A stretch of DNA of 64,000 bases. Source: 66-474 sp035695065. GTDB lineage: Bacteria; Pseudomonadota; Gammaproteobacteria; Xanthomonadales; Rhodanobacteraceae. Each line of letters begins with the position of its first letter. The first letter of the stretch is position 1. Location of the stretch: positions 1 to 64,000 of the forward strand of contig DASSEW010000006.1 in assembly GCA_035695065.1 (NCBI GenBank), read 5' to 3'. This document shows, one piece after another, positions 45,125 to 53,867 of this stretch. The notes under the pieces were generated by a model, which saw nothing but the letters and a program-made list of their open reading frames with translations, was not told where the DNA came from and made no database searches. Position numbers and translations under genes: made by a program.

Positions 45125-45191
45125 GCTGGGCTGACAAGCCCGGCAATGCGGCGGTTAACGCTGGGCTTCGCTGCGCTCAGCGCCAGCCTAC
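45121..45191. repeat. Palindromic element covering the fabD stop codon
   Basis: 9-bp inverted repeats gtaggctgg (45121-45129) and ccagcctac (45183-45191) bracket 71 bp, with further internal pairing. The fabD stop TAG is within the left arm. Confidence 0.75.
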
Positions 45192-45218
45192 GGCCGATCT
45201 CCCGAAAAATCGAAGTGC

Positions 45219-45246
45219 TTGACAACGCTTTCGGTCACGCTAATAT
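45219..45246 (+). promoter_or_regulatory. Promoter of the ArsR-type unit
   Basis: TTGACA (45219-45224), 16-bp spacer, TAATAT (45241-45246). The predicted start site falls inside the palindromic operator that follows. Confidence 0.7.
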
Positions 45247-45264
45247 TCAACCAATAGGTTGAAT
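45245..45264. promoter_or_regulatory. Palindromic operator of the ArsR-type regulator
   Basis: Perfect 8-bp inverted repeat ATTCAACC-AATA-GGTTGAAT overlapping the -10 box, the transcription start and the regulator start codon. This is the expected layout for an autorepressor of the ArsR type. Confidence 0.75.
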
Positions 45265-45601
45265 GTATGCCGACATGCAAAAGCTCGATCTCGCCTTCGC
45301 CGCTCTCGCCGACCCCACCCGCCGCCGCATCGTGGCGCGGCTGACGCGCGGGCATGTGCGCGTCACCGACCTTGCGCAGCCGTTCGCGATGTCGCTCAAC
45401 GCGGTATCCAAACACGTCAAGGTGCTGGAGCGCGCAGGTCTCGTGCGGCGCTCGCGGCACGGACGCGAGCACTACCTCAGCCTGCGCGCAGCGCCGCTGC
45501 GCGAAATCAATACCTGGACCGCGCAATACGAACGCTTCTGGAACCAGCGCCTCGATGCGCTGGGCCAATTCCTCGAACAGCAGCAAGGAGTCCGGACATG
45601 A
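45263..45601 (+). CDS. ArsR/SmtB-family winged-helix repressor
   Basis: 112-residue winged-helix protein with FAALADPTRRRIVARL, the recognition-helix segment MSLNAVSKHVKVLERAGLVRR and the wing SRHGREHYLSL. It has no cysteines, so it is not a metal-thiolate sensor; it belongs to the ArsR type usually paired with SRPBCC proteins. Start 45263 (inside the operator) or ATG 45275. It overlaps the SRPBCC gene by ATGA and probably represses its own five-gene unit. Confidence 0.9.
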   Translation: MYADMQKLDLAFAALADPTRRRIVARLTRGHVRVTDLAQPFAMSLNAVSKHVKVLERAGLVRRSRHGREHYLSLRAAPLREINTWTAQYERFWNQRLDALGQFLEQQQGVRT

Positions 45602-46041
45602 AAGGTCGGAATGAAAACGCGATGGGTCCGTTCCGCATCAGCCTTCCGCGAACCTACGACGCATCGCCCGAGCGCGTGTTCCGCGCATGGACGGACCCCG
45701 ACAGCGCGAAAACGTGGCTGGCGATGGGCGGCGACGCGAGCATCGATCCAAGGCCAGATGGCCTGTTCTATCTCGGCATGGCGTGGAACGGCGGCATCAT
45801 GCCGCACTATGGCCGCTACCTGCGCGTGGAAGCACCCCGCCTGCTGGAGTTCACCTGGGTCAGCGAAACCACCCGGGGCAAGGAAACCGTGGTCATGATC
45901 GAACTCACCGCACGCGGCGCTGGATGCGAATTGCGCCTCACCCAGGAGGGGCTGCCAGACGAAGAGTCGGCCACGAAGCACACGGGCGGTTGGACGCATT
46001 TTCTCGACACGCTGGTCGAGCGCGTGACGGAGAGCGTGTGA
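45598..46041 (+). CDS. SRPBCC/AHSA1-domain protein
   Basis: 147-residue START-like domain protein: TYDASPERVFRAWTDPDSAKTW at the N-terminus, then LRVEAPRLLEFTWVSE and a C-terminal helix GGWTHFLDTLVERV. Such proteins bind a hydrophobic ligand in a deep pocket and are commonly encoded directly after an ArsR-type regulator. The substrate is unknown. Its TGA overlaps the following ATG by one base. Confidence 0.88.
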   Translation: MKGRNENAMGPFRISLPRTYDASPERVFRAWTDPDSAKTWLAMGGDASIDPRPDGLFYLGMAWNGGIMPHYGRYLRVEAPRLLEFTWVSETTRGKETVVMIELTARGAGCELRLTQEGLPDEESATKHTGGWTHFLDTLVERVTESV

Positions 46042-46226
46042 TGTGCCCGATCTGCATCAGCGCAGCAGCCGTGGCAGCGATGGCCGGCACCGGTTCCGCC
46101 GGCGGCCTGGCCGCGCTGGTCGCGGTGAAGCTGCACGTCAAACCGAAATCGGAGAAGGATCGCATCGAGCGAAGTGTTCCTTCGAATCCCAACCTGCAAC
46201 CGCAACACGCGGGAGGTGGCAAATGA
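46041..46226 (+). CDS. Small CxxC membrane-associated protein
   Basis: 61-residue product starting MCPICISAAAVAAMAG, with a CxxC pair at residues 2-5, a hydrophobic Ala/Gly helix (about 7-29) and a basic tail. I recognise similar tiny proteins beside DUF899 genes but know no function. Both ends overlap neighbours (TGATG with SRPBCC, ATGA with DUF899), which supports it being translated. Confidence 0.7.
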   Translation: MCPICISAAAVAAMAGTGSAGGLAALVAVKLHVKPKSEKDRIERSVPSNPNLQPQHAGGGK

Positions 46227-47077
46227 ACAGCGACGGGGTGATGAGTCATCACAGGATCGCGACACGCGAGGAATGGCTGGCCGAACGCCTGGATCTCCTG
46301 CAAGCGGAGAAGGAGCTGACCCGGCGCAGCGACGAAGTGGCGCGACAGCGCCAGGCGCTGCCGTGGGTGCGCGTCGACAAGGAATACGAATTCGACACGG
46401 GCGAGGGCCGCGCTTCGCTCGCCGACCTGTTCAAGGGCCGTTCGCAACTGCTCGTCTACCACATGATGTTCGGACCGGATTACACCGCGCCATGCCCGTC
46501 GTGTTCGTCCATCGCGGACGGGTTCAACGGATTCGCGGTGCACCTCGCGCACCACGACGTGATGCTGATGGCGGTCTCGTGCGCGCCGGTCGCGAAGCTG
46601 CAAGACTGCAAGCGGCGCATGGGCTGGACATTTCCCTGGGCGTCCTCGTTCGGCAGCGATTTCAATGCCGATTTCGCCGTCGGCATCACCGAACAGCAGC
46701 AGTGCGAAGGCGGCGCCGAATACAACTACCGGCGCGAGTCCGCGATGAAGTCGGCGCGGGGCCAGGTGGAAGGGCGGAAGATCGCCGAGTGGAGTTCCGG
46801 CTTCGGTGACGAAAGCCCGGTCAGCCGGTTCGCGCGCATGTGCGGCACCGATCCGCTCACCTACATTCGCGAACGGCCGGGCATGAGTGCGTTCGTGCTG
46901 GAGGACGGCGTGGTCTATCACACGTACTCGACCTACGCGCGCGGACTGGATGCGATGTGGGGCATGTACCAGTGGCTCGATCGCGCGCCACTCGGCCGCA
47001 ATGAGGCTGCCGGTCCGTGGTGGCGGCGCCGCGACGAGTACGGCGATGCGAAAGCCGCGAGCTGCTGCTGCGACTGA
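46223..47077 (+). CDS. DUF899 thioredoxin-like protein
   Basis: 284-residue DUF899 protein: N-terminal EEWLAERLDLLQAEKELTR, then LLVYHMMFGPDY and a CPSC pair at residues 91-94 in the position of a thioredoxin-type active site, followed by GWTFPWASSFGSDFN. The C-terminus ends in an unusual run of three cysteines. Role unknown; a thiol-redox function is inference. It starts inside the stop of the small CxxC gene. Confidence 0.88.
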   Translation: MNSDGVMSHHRIATREEWLAERLDLLQAEKELTRRSDEVARQRQALPWVRVDKEYEFDTGEGRASLADLFKGRSQLLVYHMMFGPDYTAPCPSCSSIADGFNGFAVHLAHHDVMLMAVSCAPVAKLQDCKRRMGWTFPWASSFGSDFNADFAVGITEQQQCEGGAEYNYRRESAMKSARGQVEGRKIAEWSSGFGDESPVSRFARMCGTDPLTYIRERPGMSAFVLEDGVVYHTYSTYARGLDAMWGMYQWLDRAPLGRNEAAGPWWRRRDEYGDAKAASCCCD

Positions 47078-47115
47078 ACCGCGGCGGTGCGATCCTGATC
47101 CGGAAGGGGACGGCA

Positions 47116-47937
47116 ATGAACCTGGTTCACGGCAACGCGAAGAAGGCCGGTTACGCGCCGGTCAACGGGCTCGAGATGTACTACGAGGTGGAGGGCGCCG
47201 GTGATCCGCTCGTCTACATCCCGCCTGCATTCGGCTGCGCGGGGATGAAGTCCTTCCCGGAGCTGGTCGCGGGCCATTCGGTCGTCACCATGGATCTCCA
47301 GGGCCACGGTCGCACGGCGGACATTCCGGAACGTCCGATCACGTTGGAGCAAAGTGCCGAAGACTTGGTCGGCTTGTTGCGCCACCTCGGCATTCCGAGA
47401 GCGGATTTCTTCGGCGAAAGCTACGGCGGCGTCATGGCGATCATGATCGCGCTCCGTCATCCCGGGCGGGTCGGGCGCGTCGCCACCTGCGGCGCCACAT
47501 TCGGGCCTCCGCACAGTGCGCTCGACATGAAAATGCTGCGCACGAGCGCCGTGCCCGGCCCCGACTCCACGGCCTTTCGATTCCAGAGAGAACACTACCG
47601 GAGAGTCGCGCCGGACCCGGACTGCTGGCCGAGATTCTGGGAGAAGATGTGCAGCATCCGATGGGAAGGTTTCCCGGAGGACCAACTGGCTTCGCTGCAG
47701 GCGCCGCTGCTCATCGCCCTGGGCGATCGCGATTTCGTCCGCCTCGAGCATGCGGTCGAAACATTCAGGCGCATCCCGAACGCCGAGCTCGCCGTGATCC
47801 CGAATGCCGGCCACTTCGCCTTGTTTTCGGAGCCGCAGCGGGTGATCCCGGTGATCGCGAATTTCCTGAAGGCGACGGGACGCGACATCCCGGTCGCGAC
47901 CGCGGAAACGGGCTACCAGCCCGGCGAAACCCGATAG
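47116..47937 (+). CDS. Alpha/beta-fold hydrolase
   Basis: 273-residue alpha/beta hydrolase. The nucleophile elbow is GESYGG (Ser near 98), with DLQGHGRT before it, an acid in ALGDRDFVR and the catalytic His in PNAGHFALF. Substrate not identifiable. It lies 38 bp after DUF899 and likely belongs to the same ArsR-controlled unit. A repeat element follows before fabG. Confidence 0.88.
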   Translation: MNLVHGNAKKAGYAPVNGLEMYYEVEGAGDPLVYIPPAFGCAGMKSFPELVAGHSVVTMDLQGHGRTADIPERPITLEQSAEDLVGLLRHLGIPRADFFGESYGGVMAIMIALRHPGRVGRVATCGATFGPPHSALDMKMLRTSAVPGPDSTAFRFQREHYRRVAPDPDCWPRFWEKMCSIRWEGFPEDQLASLQAPLLIALGDRDFVRLEHAVETFRRIPNAELAVIPNAGHFALFSEPQRVIPVIANFLKATGRDIPVATAETGYQPGETR

Positions 47938-48015
47938 GGTAAAACGGACCGGGCGCCAGGCCCGGGTGCAGCGCGCCCCCGTTTCCGTGTAAGGTTTCCG
48001 GCTTTGCACTTGAGC

Positions 48016-48068
48016 AGTGCAGGCAGGGATGCCTGCTTTTTGATCCTCGCAATCATGGATGATTGCAA
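48016..48068. repeat. Two-hairpin repeat before fabG
   Basis: Hairpins gcaggcagggatgcctgc and gcaatcatggatgattgc in the same order as in 11112-11290. Several stem positions differ from those copies on both sides of the stem, so pairing is conserved while sequence is not. It ends about 20 bp before the fabG ATG. Confidence 0.85.
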
Positions 48069-48089
48069 GACAAACGGAAATACATCGAC

Positions 48090-48833
48090 ATGGACAAGAC
48101 ACTCACGGGCGAGATCGCGCTGGTCACCGGCGCGTCGCGCGGCATCGGCGCGGCGATTGCCGACGAATTGGCAGCACAGGGCGCGAAGGTGATCGGCACC
48201 GCGACTTCCGAAAGCGGCGCGCAGGCCATCACGCAACGGCTGTCCGCGCAGGGCGGGGAAGGGCGCGTATTGAACGTCACCGACGGCGCCGCGGTCGAGG
48301 CGCTGATCGAGTCCATCGTGAAGCAGCATGGCGCACTGTCCATCCTGGTCAACAACGCGGGCATCACGCGAGACCAGCTGCTGATGCGCATGAAGGACGA
48401 GGACTGGCAGGCGATCCTGGATACCAATCTCACATCCGTCTATCGCACATCGAAAGCGGTGATGCGCACGATGATGAAGGCGCGCAAGGGCCGCATCATC
48501 AACATCGCCTCGGTGGTCGGCGTGACCGGCAACCCCGGCCAGACCAATTACGCCGCGGCCAAGGCCGGCATCATCGCGTTCTCGAAGTCGCTGGCGCGCG
48601 AGGTCGGTTCGCGCGGTATCACCGTCAACGTGGTGGCCCCAGGCTTCATCGACACCGACATGACCCGAGCATTGAGCGAGGACCAGCGCAAGGCACTGGA
48701 AGGCACTATCGCACTGGGGCGGCTTGGGCAGCCGGCGGATATCGCGAAGGCGGTGGCGTTCCTGGCATCGCCGTCCGCCAACTACATCACCGGCGAGACG
48801 CTGCACGTCAATGGCGGCATGTACATGCCATAG
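48090..48833 (+). CDS. fabG: 3-oxoacyl-[ACP] reductase (FabG)
   Basis: NADPH-dependent reduction of beta-ketoacyl-ACP. The 247-residue SDR has TGASRGIG (residues 13-20), NNAG, and the triad Ser141, Tyr154, Lys158 (NYAAAKAG). ATG 48090 gives the standard length; a TTG at 48063 is inside the repeat. The ribosome site is weak. acpP follows after 83 bp with its own promoter. Confidence 0.96.
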   Translation: MDKTLTGEIALVTGASRGIGAAIADELAAQGAKVIGTATSESGAQAITQRLSAQGGEGRVLNVTDGAAVEALIESIVKQHGALSILVNNAGITRDQLLMRMKDEDWQAILDTNLTSVYRTSKAVMRTMMKARKGRIINIASVVGVTGNPGQTNYAAAKAGIIAFSKSLAREVGSRGITVNVVAPGFIDTDMTRALSEDQRKALEGTIALGRLGQPADIAKAVAFLASPSANYITGETLHVNGGMYMP

Positions 48834-48855
48834 GGAGCGGTTGAAAGCTGCAAGC

Positions 48856-48884
48856 TGGCACCCCGTCCCGGACTCCACTACAAT
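48856..48884 (+). promoter_or_regulatory. Candidate acpP promoter
   Basis: TGGCAC (48856-48861), 17-bp spacer, TACAAT (48879-48884), about 33 bp before the acpP ATG. Good -10, weak -35. A half-copy of the GAGCG-TTGAAAGC repeat end lies at 48837-48850. Confidence 0.5.
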
Positions 48885-48916
48885 ACGGCGGCTTTGGCCC
48901 CTGGAGGTTAATCCAC

Positions 48917-49156
48917 ATGAGCAGCATCGAAGAGCGCGTCAAGAAGATCGTCGTCGAACAGCTTGGCGTCAAGGAAGAGGACGTCACCCCGAACGCTTCC
49001 TTCGTGGACGATCTGGGCGCCGATTCGCTCGATACCGTTGAGCTGGTCATGGCCCTCGAGGAAGAGTTCGAGACCGAGATCCCGGACGAGGAAGCCGAAA
49101 AGATCACCACCGTGCAGCAGGCGGTCGATTACATCAAGGCCCACGTAAAAGCCTGA
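48917..49156 (+). CDS. acpP: Acyl carrier protein
   Basis: 79-residue acidic carrier. The phosphopantetheine site is Ser37 in GADSLDTVEL. A CTGGAGG site 8 bp upstream is strong, consistent with the high expression of ACP. It is followed by a perfect terminator, so fabF probably relies on partial read-through or its own promoter. Confidence 0.98.
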   Translation: MSSIEERVKKIVVEQLGVKEEDVTPNASFVDDLGADSLDTVELVMALEEEFETEIPDEEAEKITTVQQAVDYIKAHVKA

Positions 49157-49203
49157 TGCGCGCATCCGCGGCGTTTCGCCCGGGCGCTTCGATCCGTTGA
49201 ACT

Positions 49204-49237
49204 GAAAGCTGCGCCCGATGGCGCAGCTTTCGTTTTT
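49204..49237 (+). terminator. Rho-independent terminator of acpP
   Basis: Perfect 11-bp stem (49204-49214 with 49221-49231), 6-nt loop and a GTTTTT tail. Confidence 0.92.
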
Positions 49238-49256
49238 GGACGATCCAAACACTCGT

Positions 49257-50507
49257 ATGAAAACACCCGATTCAAAACGACGTGTCGTGGTGACCGGCCT
49301 GGGCATCGTTTCGCCGGTCGGCAATGACCTGAAGACCGCCTGGGACAACATCGTCGCGGGCAGGAGCGGCATCGGCCCGGTCACGCATTTCGACGCCAGC
49401 ACCTTCCCGACGAAGATCGCCGGCGAGGTGCGCGACTTCGATCCGGCGCAGTACGTCCCGGCGAAGGACGTCAAGAAGATGGATCCGTTCATCCATTACG
49501 CGATCGCCGCCTCGGTGCAGGCGCTGGCGGATGCGGGGATGCATCCGCACGAGCACGACGAGGAGCGCATCGGCTGTGCGGTTGGCGCCGGCATCGGCGG
49601 CATCAGCACGATCGAGAAGACCTCGATCACCTACCACGAGCACGGCCAGCGCAAGATCTCGCCATTCTTCGTGCCGAGCGCGATCATCAACATGGCTTCG
49701 GGCGACCTGTCCATCATGCTCGGGCTGAAGGGCCCTAACATCGCATGCGTGACCGCGTGCACCACGGCCACGCACAACATCGGCCTGGCGATGCGCATGA
49801 TCCAGTACGGCGACGCGGATGTAATGGTGGCCGGCGGCGCAGAGTATTCGACCACCGGCGTGGCGATGGGTGGGTTCTGTTCCGCGCGCGCGCTGTCCAC
49901 GCGCAACGACGAACCGCAGAAGGCGAGCCGACCTTGGGACAAGGATCGCGACGGCTTCGTGCTGTCGGACGGCGCGGGCGTGCTGATCCTTGAAGAGTAC
50001 GAACACGCGAAGCAGCGCGGTGCGCGCATCTACTGCGAGCTGGCGGGCTTCGGCATGAGCGGCGACGCCTTCCACATGACCGCGCCCAGCGAGAACGGCG
50101 AGGGCGGCGCGCGCTGCATGCGCGCGGCGATGAAGGATGCCGGGCTGAACACCGGCGACGTGCAGTACATCAACGCGCACGGCACTTCCACGCCGGCCGG
50201 CGACGTCGCCGAAGTGCAGGGCATCAAGAGCGTGTTCGGCGACGACGCGCGCAAGCTGATGGTGAGTTCCACCAAGTCCATAACCGGGCATCTGCTCGGG
50301 GCTGCGGGCGGGGTCGAGGCGATCTTCTCGATCCTCGGCATGCGCGATTCCGTGGTGCCACCCACCATCAATCTCGACAATCCGGGCGAAGGCTGCGATC
50401 TCGATTTCGTGCCGCACACCGCGCGCGATTCGAAACTGGACGTGGTGCTGTCCAACTCGTTCGGCTTCGGCGGCACCAACGGCACGCTGGTATTCCGCCG
50501 GCTCTGA
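49257..50507 (+). CDS. fabF: 3-oxoacyl-[ACP] synthase II (FabF)
   Basis: Elongating condensing enzyme. The 416-residue protein has Cys168 in VTACTTATHNIG, His in NAHGTSTPAGD and His in SITGHLLGAAGG. The ATG at 49257 was chosen because an ATG at 49218 lies within the acpP terminator. Its TGA overlaps the pabB start. Confidence 0.97.
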   Translation: MKTPDSKRRVVVTGLGIVSPVGNDLKTAWDNIVAGRSGIGPVTHFDASTFPTKIAGEVRDFDPAQYVPAKDVKKMDPFIHYAIAASVQALADAGMHPHEHDEERIGCAVGAGIGGISTIEKTSITYHEHGQRKISPFFVPSAIINMASGDLSIMLGLKGPNIACVTACTTATHNIGLAMRMIQYGDADVMVAGGAEYSTTGVAMGGFCSARALSTRNDEPQKASRPWDKDRDGFVLSDGAGVLILEEYEHAKQRGARIYCELAGFGMSGDAFHMTAPSENGEGGARCMRAAMKDAGLNTGDVQYINAHGTSTPAGDVAEVQGIKSVFGDDARKLMVSSTKSITGHLLGAAGGVEAIFSILGMRDSVVPPTINLDNPGEGCDLDFVPHTARDSKLDVVLSNSFGFGGTNGTLVFRRL

Positions 50508-51952
50508 TGCGCGGGCCTCGGGACTCGGAGCTCGGGACTCGAACGGAAGCGCGATCATCTGTTGGCGTTGCGCAAGCAACGCCGGGATGTCTGGAGATTC
50601 CCGGCGCGCGCGACCTGCTGTCACTCGCCGCCGCACATCCGCGGCGTTATCCCGGCCTGCTGGAAAGTGCAGCGCGGGGGGCGAATGCGCGCTGGGACAT
50701 CCTGTTCGCGTTTCCGCAGGACGCGCTGGTCCTGCATCCGGATGGACGCGTGCGCGATGCGGATGGGACGGATCGCGGCGCGCGTTTTCTCGAAGCGCTC
50801 GATGCCGCGCACGAAATCCAACGGAGCACGCTGGATTCCGATGCAGGTAAAACGGGCCTGCCATTTGCCGGCGGCTGGCTGCTCTACCTCGGTTACGAAC
50901 TGGCCGGGGAGATCGAACCGAGCCTCCGCCTGCCGCGCGATCCGCGATCGGACACGCCGGTGGCACTGGCGTTGCGCTGCCCAGCGGCGATCCTGGTCGA
51001 TCGCGACAACGCGCGCACGCTGCTGGTCGTGGAAGACGAGCGCCACGTGGGTCTGCTGGATGCGATGCGGCGCGATCTCGAGTCCGTGCGAGGCGATGTG
51101 TCGGAATGCGTTCCGCTTTCGCGCGCATTGGCAATCGCCGAAGACGATCCCGAGCGCTTTCTCGCGGGCGTCGAGCGCATCCACGAATACCTGCGCGCCG
51201 GCCACACCTTCCAGGTGAACCTGTCGCGGCAGTGGCGCGCGCGCTATGCGCATGCGCCGGCCGCCGCCGAGCTATACCGGTCGCTGCGCCGCGCCAACCC
51301 CGCGCCCTTCGCGGGATTGCTGCAATACGACGGTTGGGCGATCGCCAGTTCTTCGCCGGAACGCTTGCTGGAAATACGCAGCGGCGTCGCGCAGACGCGC
51401 CCGATCGCCGGCACGCGGCCACGGGTGCACGGCGATGATGATTCGGCGCGCATCCGCGAATTGCTGGCGCACGCCAAGGAGCGCGCCGAGCACGTGATGC
51501 TGATCGACCTCGAGCGCAACGATCTCGGTCGCATCTGCGTACCTGGCTCGGTCGAGGTGGACGAGATGATGGTCGTGGAGAGCTACGCGCACGTACACCA
51601 TATCGTCTCCAATGTGCGCGGACGCGTGCGTCCCGGCGTGAGTCCGGGGCAGGCGATCGCGGCGGTGTTCCCCGGCGGCACGATCACCGGCTGCCCGAAG
51701 GTCCGCTGCATGGAGATCATTGCCGAACTCGAACGCGTGCCGCGCGGGCCCTACACCGGCGCGCTCGGGTACCTGTGCAACAACGGCGATCAGGATCTGA
51801 ACATCCTGATCCGCACCCTGCACGCGTGCGGCAACGAAATCGGCTTTCGTGCCGGCGCCGGCATCGTCGCCGATTCGGTTGCACAGCACGAATTGCAGGA
51901 GACCCGCGCCAAGGCGCGCGGGATGTTGCGCGCGCTGGGTTCCGAAGCATGA
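50507..51952 (+). CDS. pabB: Aminodeoxychorismate synthase component I (PabB)
   Basis: Chorismate-using enzyme of folate synthesis, up to 481 residues. C-terminal chorismate-binding motifs are clear: LIDLERNDLGRI, GRVRPGVSPG, FPGGTITGCPK, and HELQETRAKARG. The nucleophile Lys of E. coli PabB (PIKGT) is replaced by Ala here (PIAGT, near residue 301), as in TrpE-type enzymes, so the call rests on pabC next door. The first 25 residues look unconserved and contain a repeated cgggactcg and a hairpin (50562-50581), so the true start may be later. Overlaps pabC by ATGA. Confidence 0.85.
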   Translation: MRGPRDSELGTRTEARSSVGVAQATPGCLEIPGARDLLSLAAAHPRRYPGLLESAARGANARWDILFAFPQDALVLHPDGRVRDADGTDRGARFLEALDAAHEIQRSTLDSDAGKTGLPFAGGWLLYLGYELAGEIEPSLRLPRDPRSDTPVALALRCPAAILVDRDNARTLLVVEDERHVGLLDAMRRDLESVRGDVSECVPLSRALAIAEDDPERFLAGVERIHEYLRAGHTFQVNLSRQWRARYAHAPAAAELYRSLRRANPAPFAGLLQYDGWAIASSSPERLLEIRSGVAQTRPIAGTRPRVHGDDDSARIRELLAHAKERAEHVMLIDLERNDLGRICVPGSVEVDEMMVVESYAHVHHIVSNVRGRVRPGVSPGQAIAAVFPGGTITGCPKVRCMEIIAELERVPRGPYTGALGYLCNNGDQDLNILIRTLHACGNEIGFRAGAGIVADSVAQHELQETRAKARGMLRALGSEA

Positions 51953-52776
51953 CCTCGCGCAAGCTGGTCAACGGAGTTGAGAATGCGCTTGTCGCGGCGA
52001 GTGATCGCGGGGTGCTTTACGGCGACGGTTTGTTCGAAACGATCCTGTTCGTCCGCGGCGTGGCACCGCTCTGGGCGCGGCACATGGCGCGGCTGGCGCT
52101 CGGTTGTGAGCGGCTGCTGTTTCCCGCGCCCGATGCACAGGCACTTGCCCGCGAAGCTGCACAGGTCGTGGAGGGCATGCCGCGCGCAGTGGTGCGCATC
52201 ACCTTGACCCGCGGCAGCGGCGCCCGCGGCTATGCCTTGCCGGATGCCGTGATGCCGACGCGCATCGTCGCGGCCTTCGATCCGCCATTCATCCCCGCGG
52301 ATTGGTACGCGCGCGGAATCCGGGTACGCTTCGGCGAACTGCGTCTGTCGTCCCAGCCGCGACTGGCGGGCATCAAGCACCTGAACCGACTGGAACAGGT
52401 GCTGGCGCGCGCGGAATGGAGCGATCCGGACATTGTCGAAGCGTTGCTGTTCGACGAAAGGGATCACTTGATCGGTGCCACCGCGGCGAACGTCTTCATG
52501 GTGCGCGGCGGCAGGCTGGTCACGCCGAAGCTTGACCTATGCGGCGTGGCCGGCGTGGCGCGGGAAGAGATCCTCGCAAGGCATCCCGATACCGAAGTGC
52601 GTGAAATCGGCAGGGAGGAATTGATGCAGGCGGACGAAATTTTCCTGAGCTCCAGCGTGCGCGGCATCCTGCCGGTGAGGGAACTGGATGGACGCGCATT
52701 CGCGCCCGGCCCGTTCGCGCGCGCGTTGCAGGCGCACTGGCGCACACTGGCGCCCTTGCCGGAGCGCGAAGCATGA
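51949..52776 (+). CDS. pabC: Aminodeoxychorismate lyase (PabC)
   Basis: PLP enzyme that releases pyruvate from aminodeoxychorismate, giving p-aminobenzoate. Fold-type IV features: GVLYGDGLFETILF, the PLP Lys in AGIKHLNRLEQVLAR and EALLFDERDHLIGATAANVF. 275 residues. ATGA overlaps on both sides (pabB and mltG). A branched-chain aminotransferase is the alternative, but context favours PabC. Confidence 0.94.
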   Translation: MTSRKLVNGVENALVAASDRGVLYGDGLFETILFVRGVAPLWARHMARLALGCERLLFPAPDAQALAREAAQVVEGMPRAVVRITLTRGSGARGYALPDAVMPTRIVAAFDPPFIPADWYARGIRVRFGELRLSSQPRLAGIKHLNRLEQVLARAEWSDPDIVEALLFDERDHLIGATAANVFMVRGGRLVTPKLDLCGVAGVAREEILARHPDTEVREIGREELMQADEIFLSSSVRGILPVRELDGRAFAPGPFARALQAHWRTLAPLPEREA

Positions 52777-53867
52777 GGCGGGGCAGGCGCTCCATGGCGG
52801 GCCGCGTGTTCGGCTTCGTGCTGTTGCTGGTTGTTCTGGCCGCGATCGCCGCCGCGGCGTGGTTCTGGTCGGACTATTCGCGTTTCACCGACGCATCGCT
52901 GGCGGTGAGTTCGAACGAGCAGACGGTGGAGGTCGCGAAAGGGGAAAGCTTCCGCGACATCGTGCACGACCTGCGCGCCGCCGATCTTTCGCATGCGCCG
53001 CCGCTGTACTGGCGCGTGCTGGCCGAACAGCTCGGCGTGGCGGGCAAGCTGCACGCCGGCGAATACGCGCTGCCACGGGGCATCACCGCGCGCGCGCTGC
53101 TCGAGAACATGGCGCAGGGCAAAGTGCTGCAGCGGCGCATCACGCTGGTCGAGGGTTGGACGTTCCAGCAGGTGCGCGCCGCGTTGGCGGCCGCGCCTCA
53201 ACTGACGCATGATGCCGCGCAGTTGTCCGATGCCGTGCTGATGGTGAAGCTTGGCGCGGGCGGGCAGAATCCCGAAGGCGAGTTCATGCCCGACACCTAC
53301 GATTACGTGCGCGGCATGAGCGGCCTGGACGTGCTGAAGCGTGCGCACGAAGCGATGCAGGATTACCTGAACGCGCAGTGGAGCAAACGCGATCCCTCCA
53401 TTCCGCTGCAGACGCCCTATCAGGCGCTGATCCTCGCATCCATCGTGGAGAAGGAAACCGCACGGCCGGTCGAGCGCCCGGAAATCGCCGGTGTGTTCGA
53501 GCGGCGCCTCAAGATCGGCATGAAACTGGAAACCGATCCGACCGTGATCTATGGCATGGGCGCGGCGTACAACGGCAACATCCGCAAGAGCGACCTGCAA
53601 ACGGACACGCCGTACAACACCTATACGCGCGCGGGACTGCCGCCGACGCCGATCGCACTGCCTGGCCGCGCGGCTATCGACGCGGTGCTGCATCCCGCCG
53701 CGGGCGACGCGTTGTATTTCGTGTCGCGGGGCGACGGCACGCATGCCTTCTCCGCCACGCTCGCGGAGCACAACCGCAACGTGGCCATCTATCAGCTGCA
53801 TCGCAATCCGGACAAGCCTGCCGTGGACTCCCGGAAGAAACAACCGAAGCATCGCGAACGCCAATGA
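52773..53867 (+). CDS. mltG: Endolytic murein transglycosylase MltG (YceG)
   Basis: Inner-membrane enzyme that cuts nascent glycan strands. 364 residues with one N-terminal transmembrane helix (about 12-32), a LysM-like region and the catalytic-Glu motif ILASIVEKETARPVERP. The TDTPYNTYTRAGLPPTPI block is diagnostic. Overlaps pabC and tmk by 4 bp each. Confidence 0.96.
   Translation: MRRGRRSMAGRVFGFVLLLVVLAAIAAAAWFWSDYSRFTDASLAVSSNEQTVEVAKGESFRDIVHDLRAADLSHAPPLYWRVLAEQLGVAGKLHAGEYALPRGITARALLENMAQGKVLQRRITLVEGWTFQQVRAALAAAPQLTHDAAQLSDAVLMVKLGAGGQNPEGEFMPDTYDYVRGMSGLDVLKRAHEAMQDYLNAQWSKRDPSIPLQTPYQALILASIVEKETARPVERPEIAGVFERRLKIGMKLETDPTVIYGMGAAYNGNIRKSDLQTDTPYNTYTRAGLPPTPIALPGRAAIDAVLHPAAGDALYFVSRGDGTHAFSATLAEHNRNVAIYQLHRNPDKPAVDSRKKQPKHRERQ

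Noticed and set aside
49218..49256. Upstream ATG start for fabF
   Set aside because: The ATG is in the loop of the acpP terminator; the conserved N-terminus begins at 49257.
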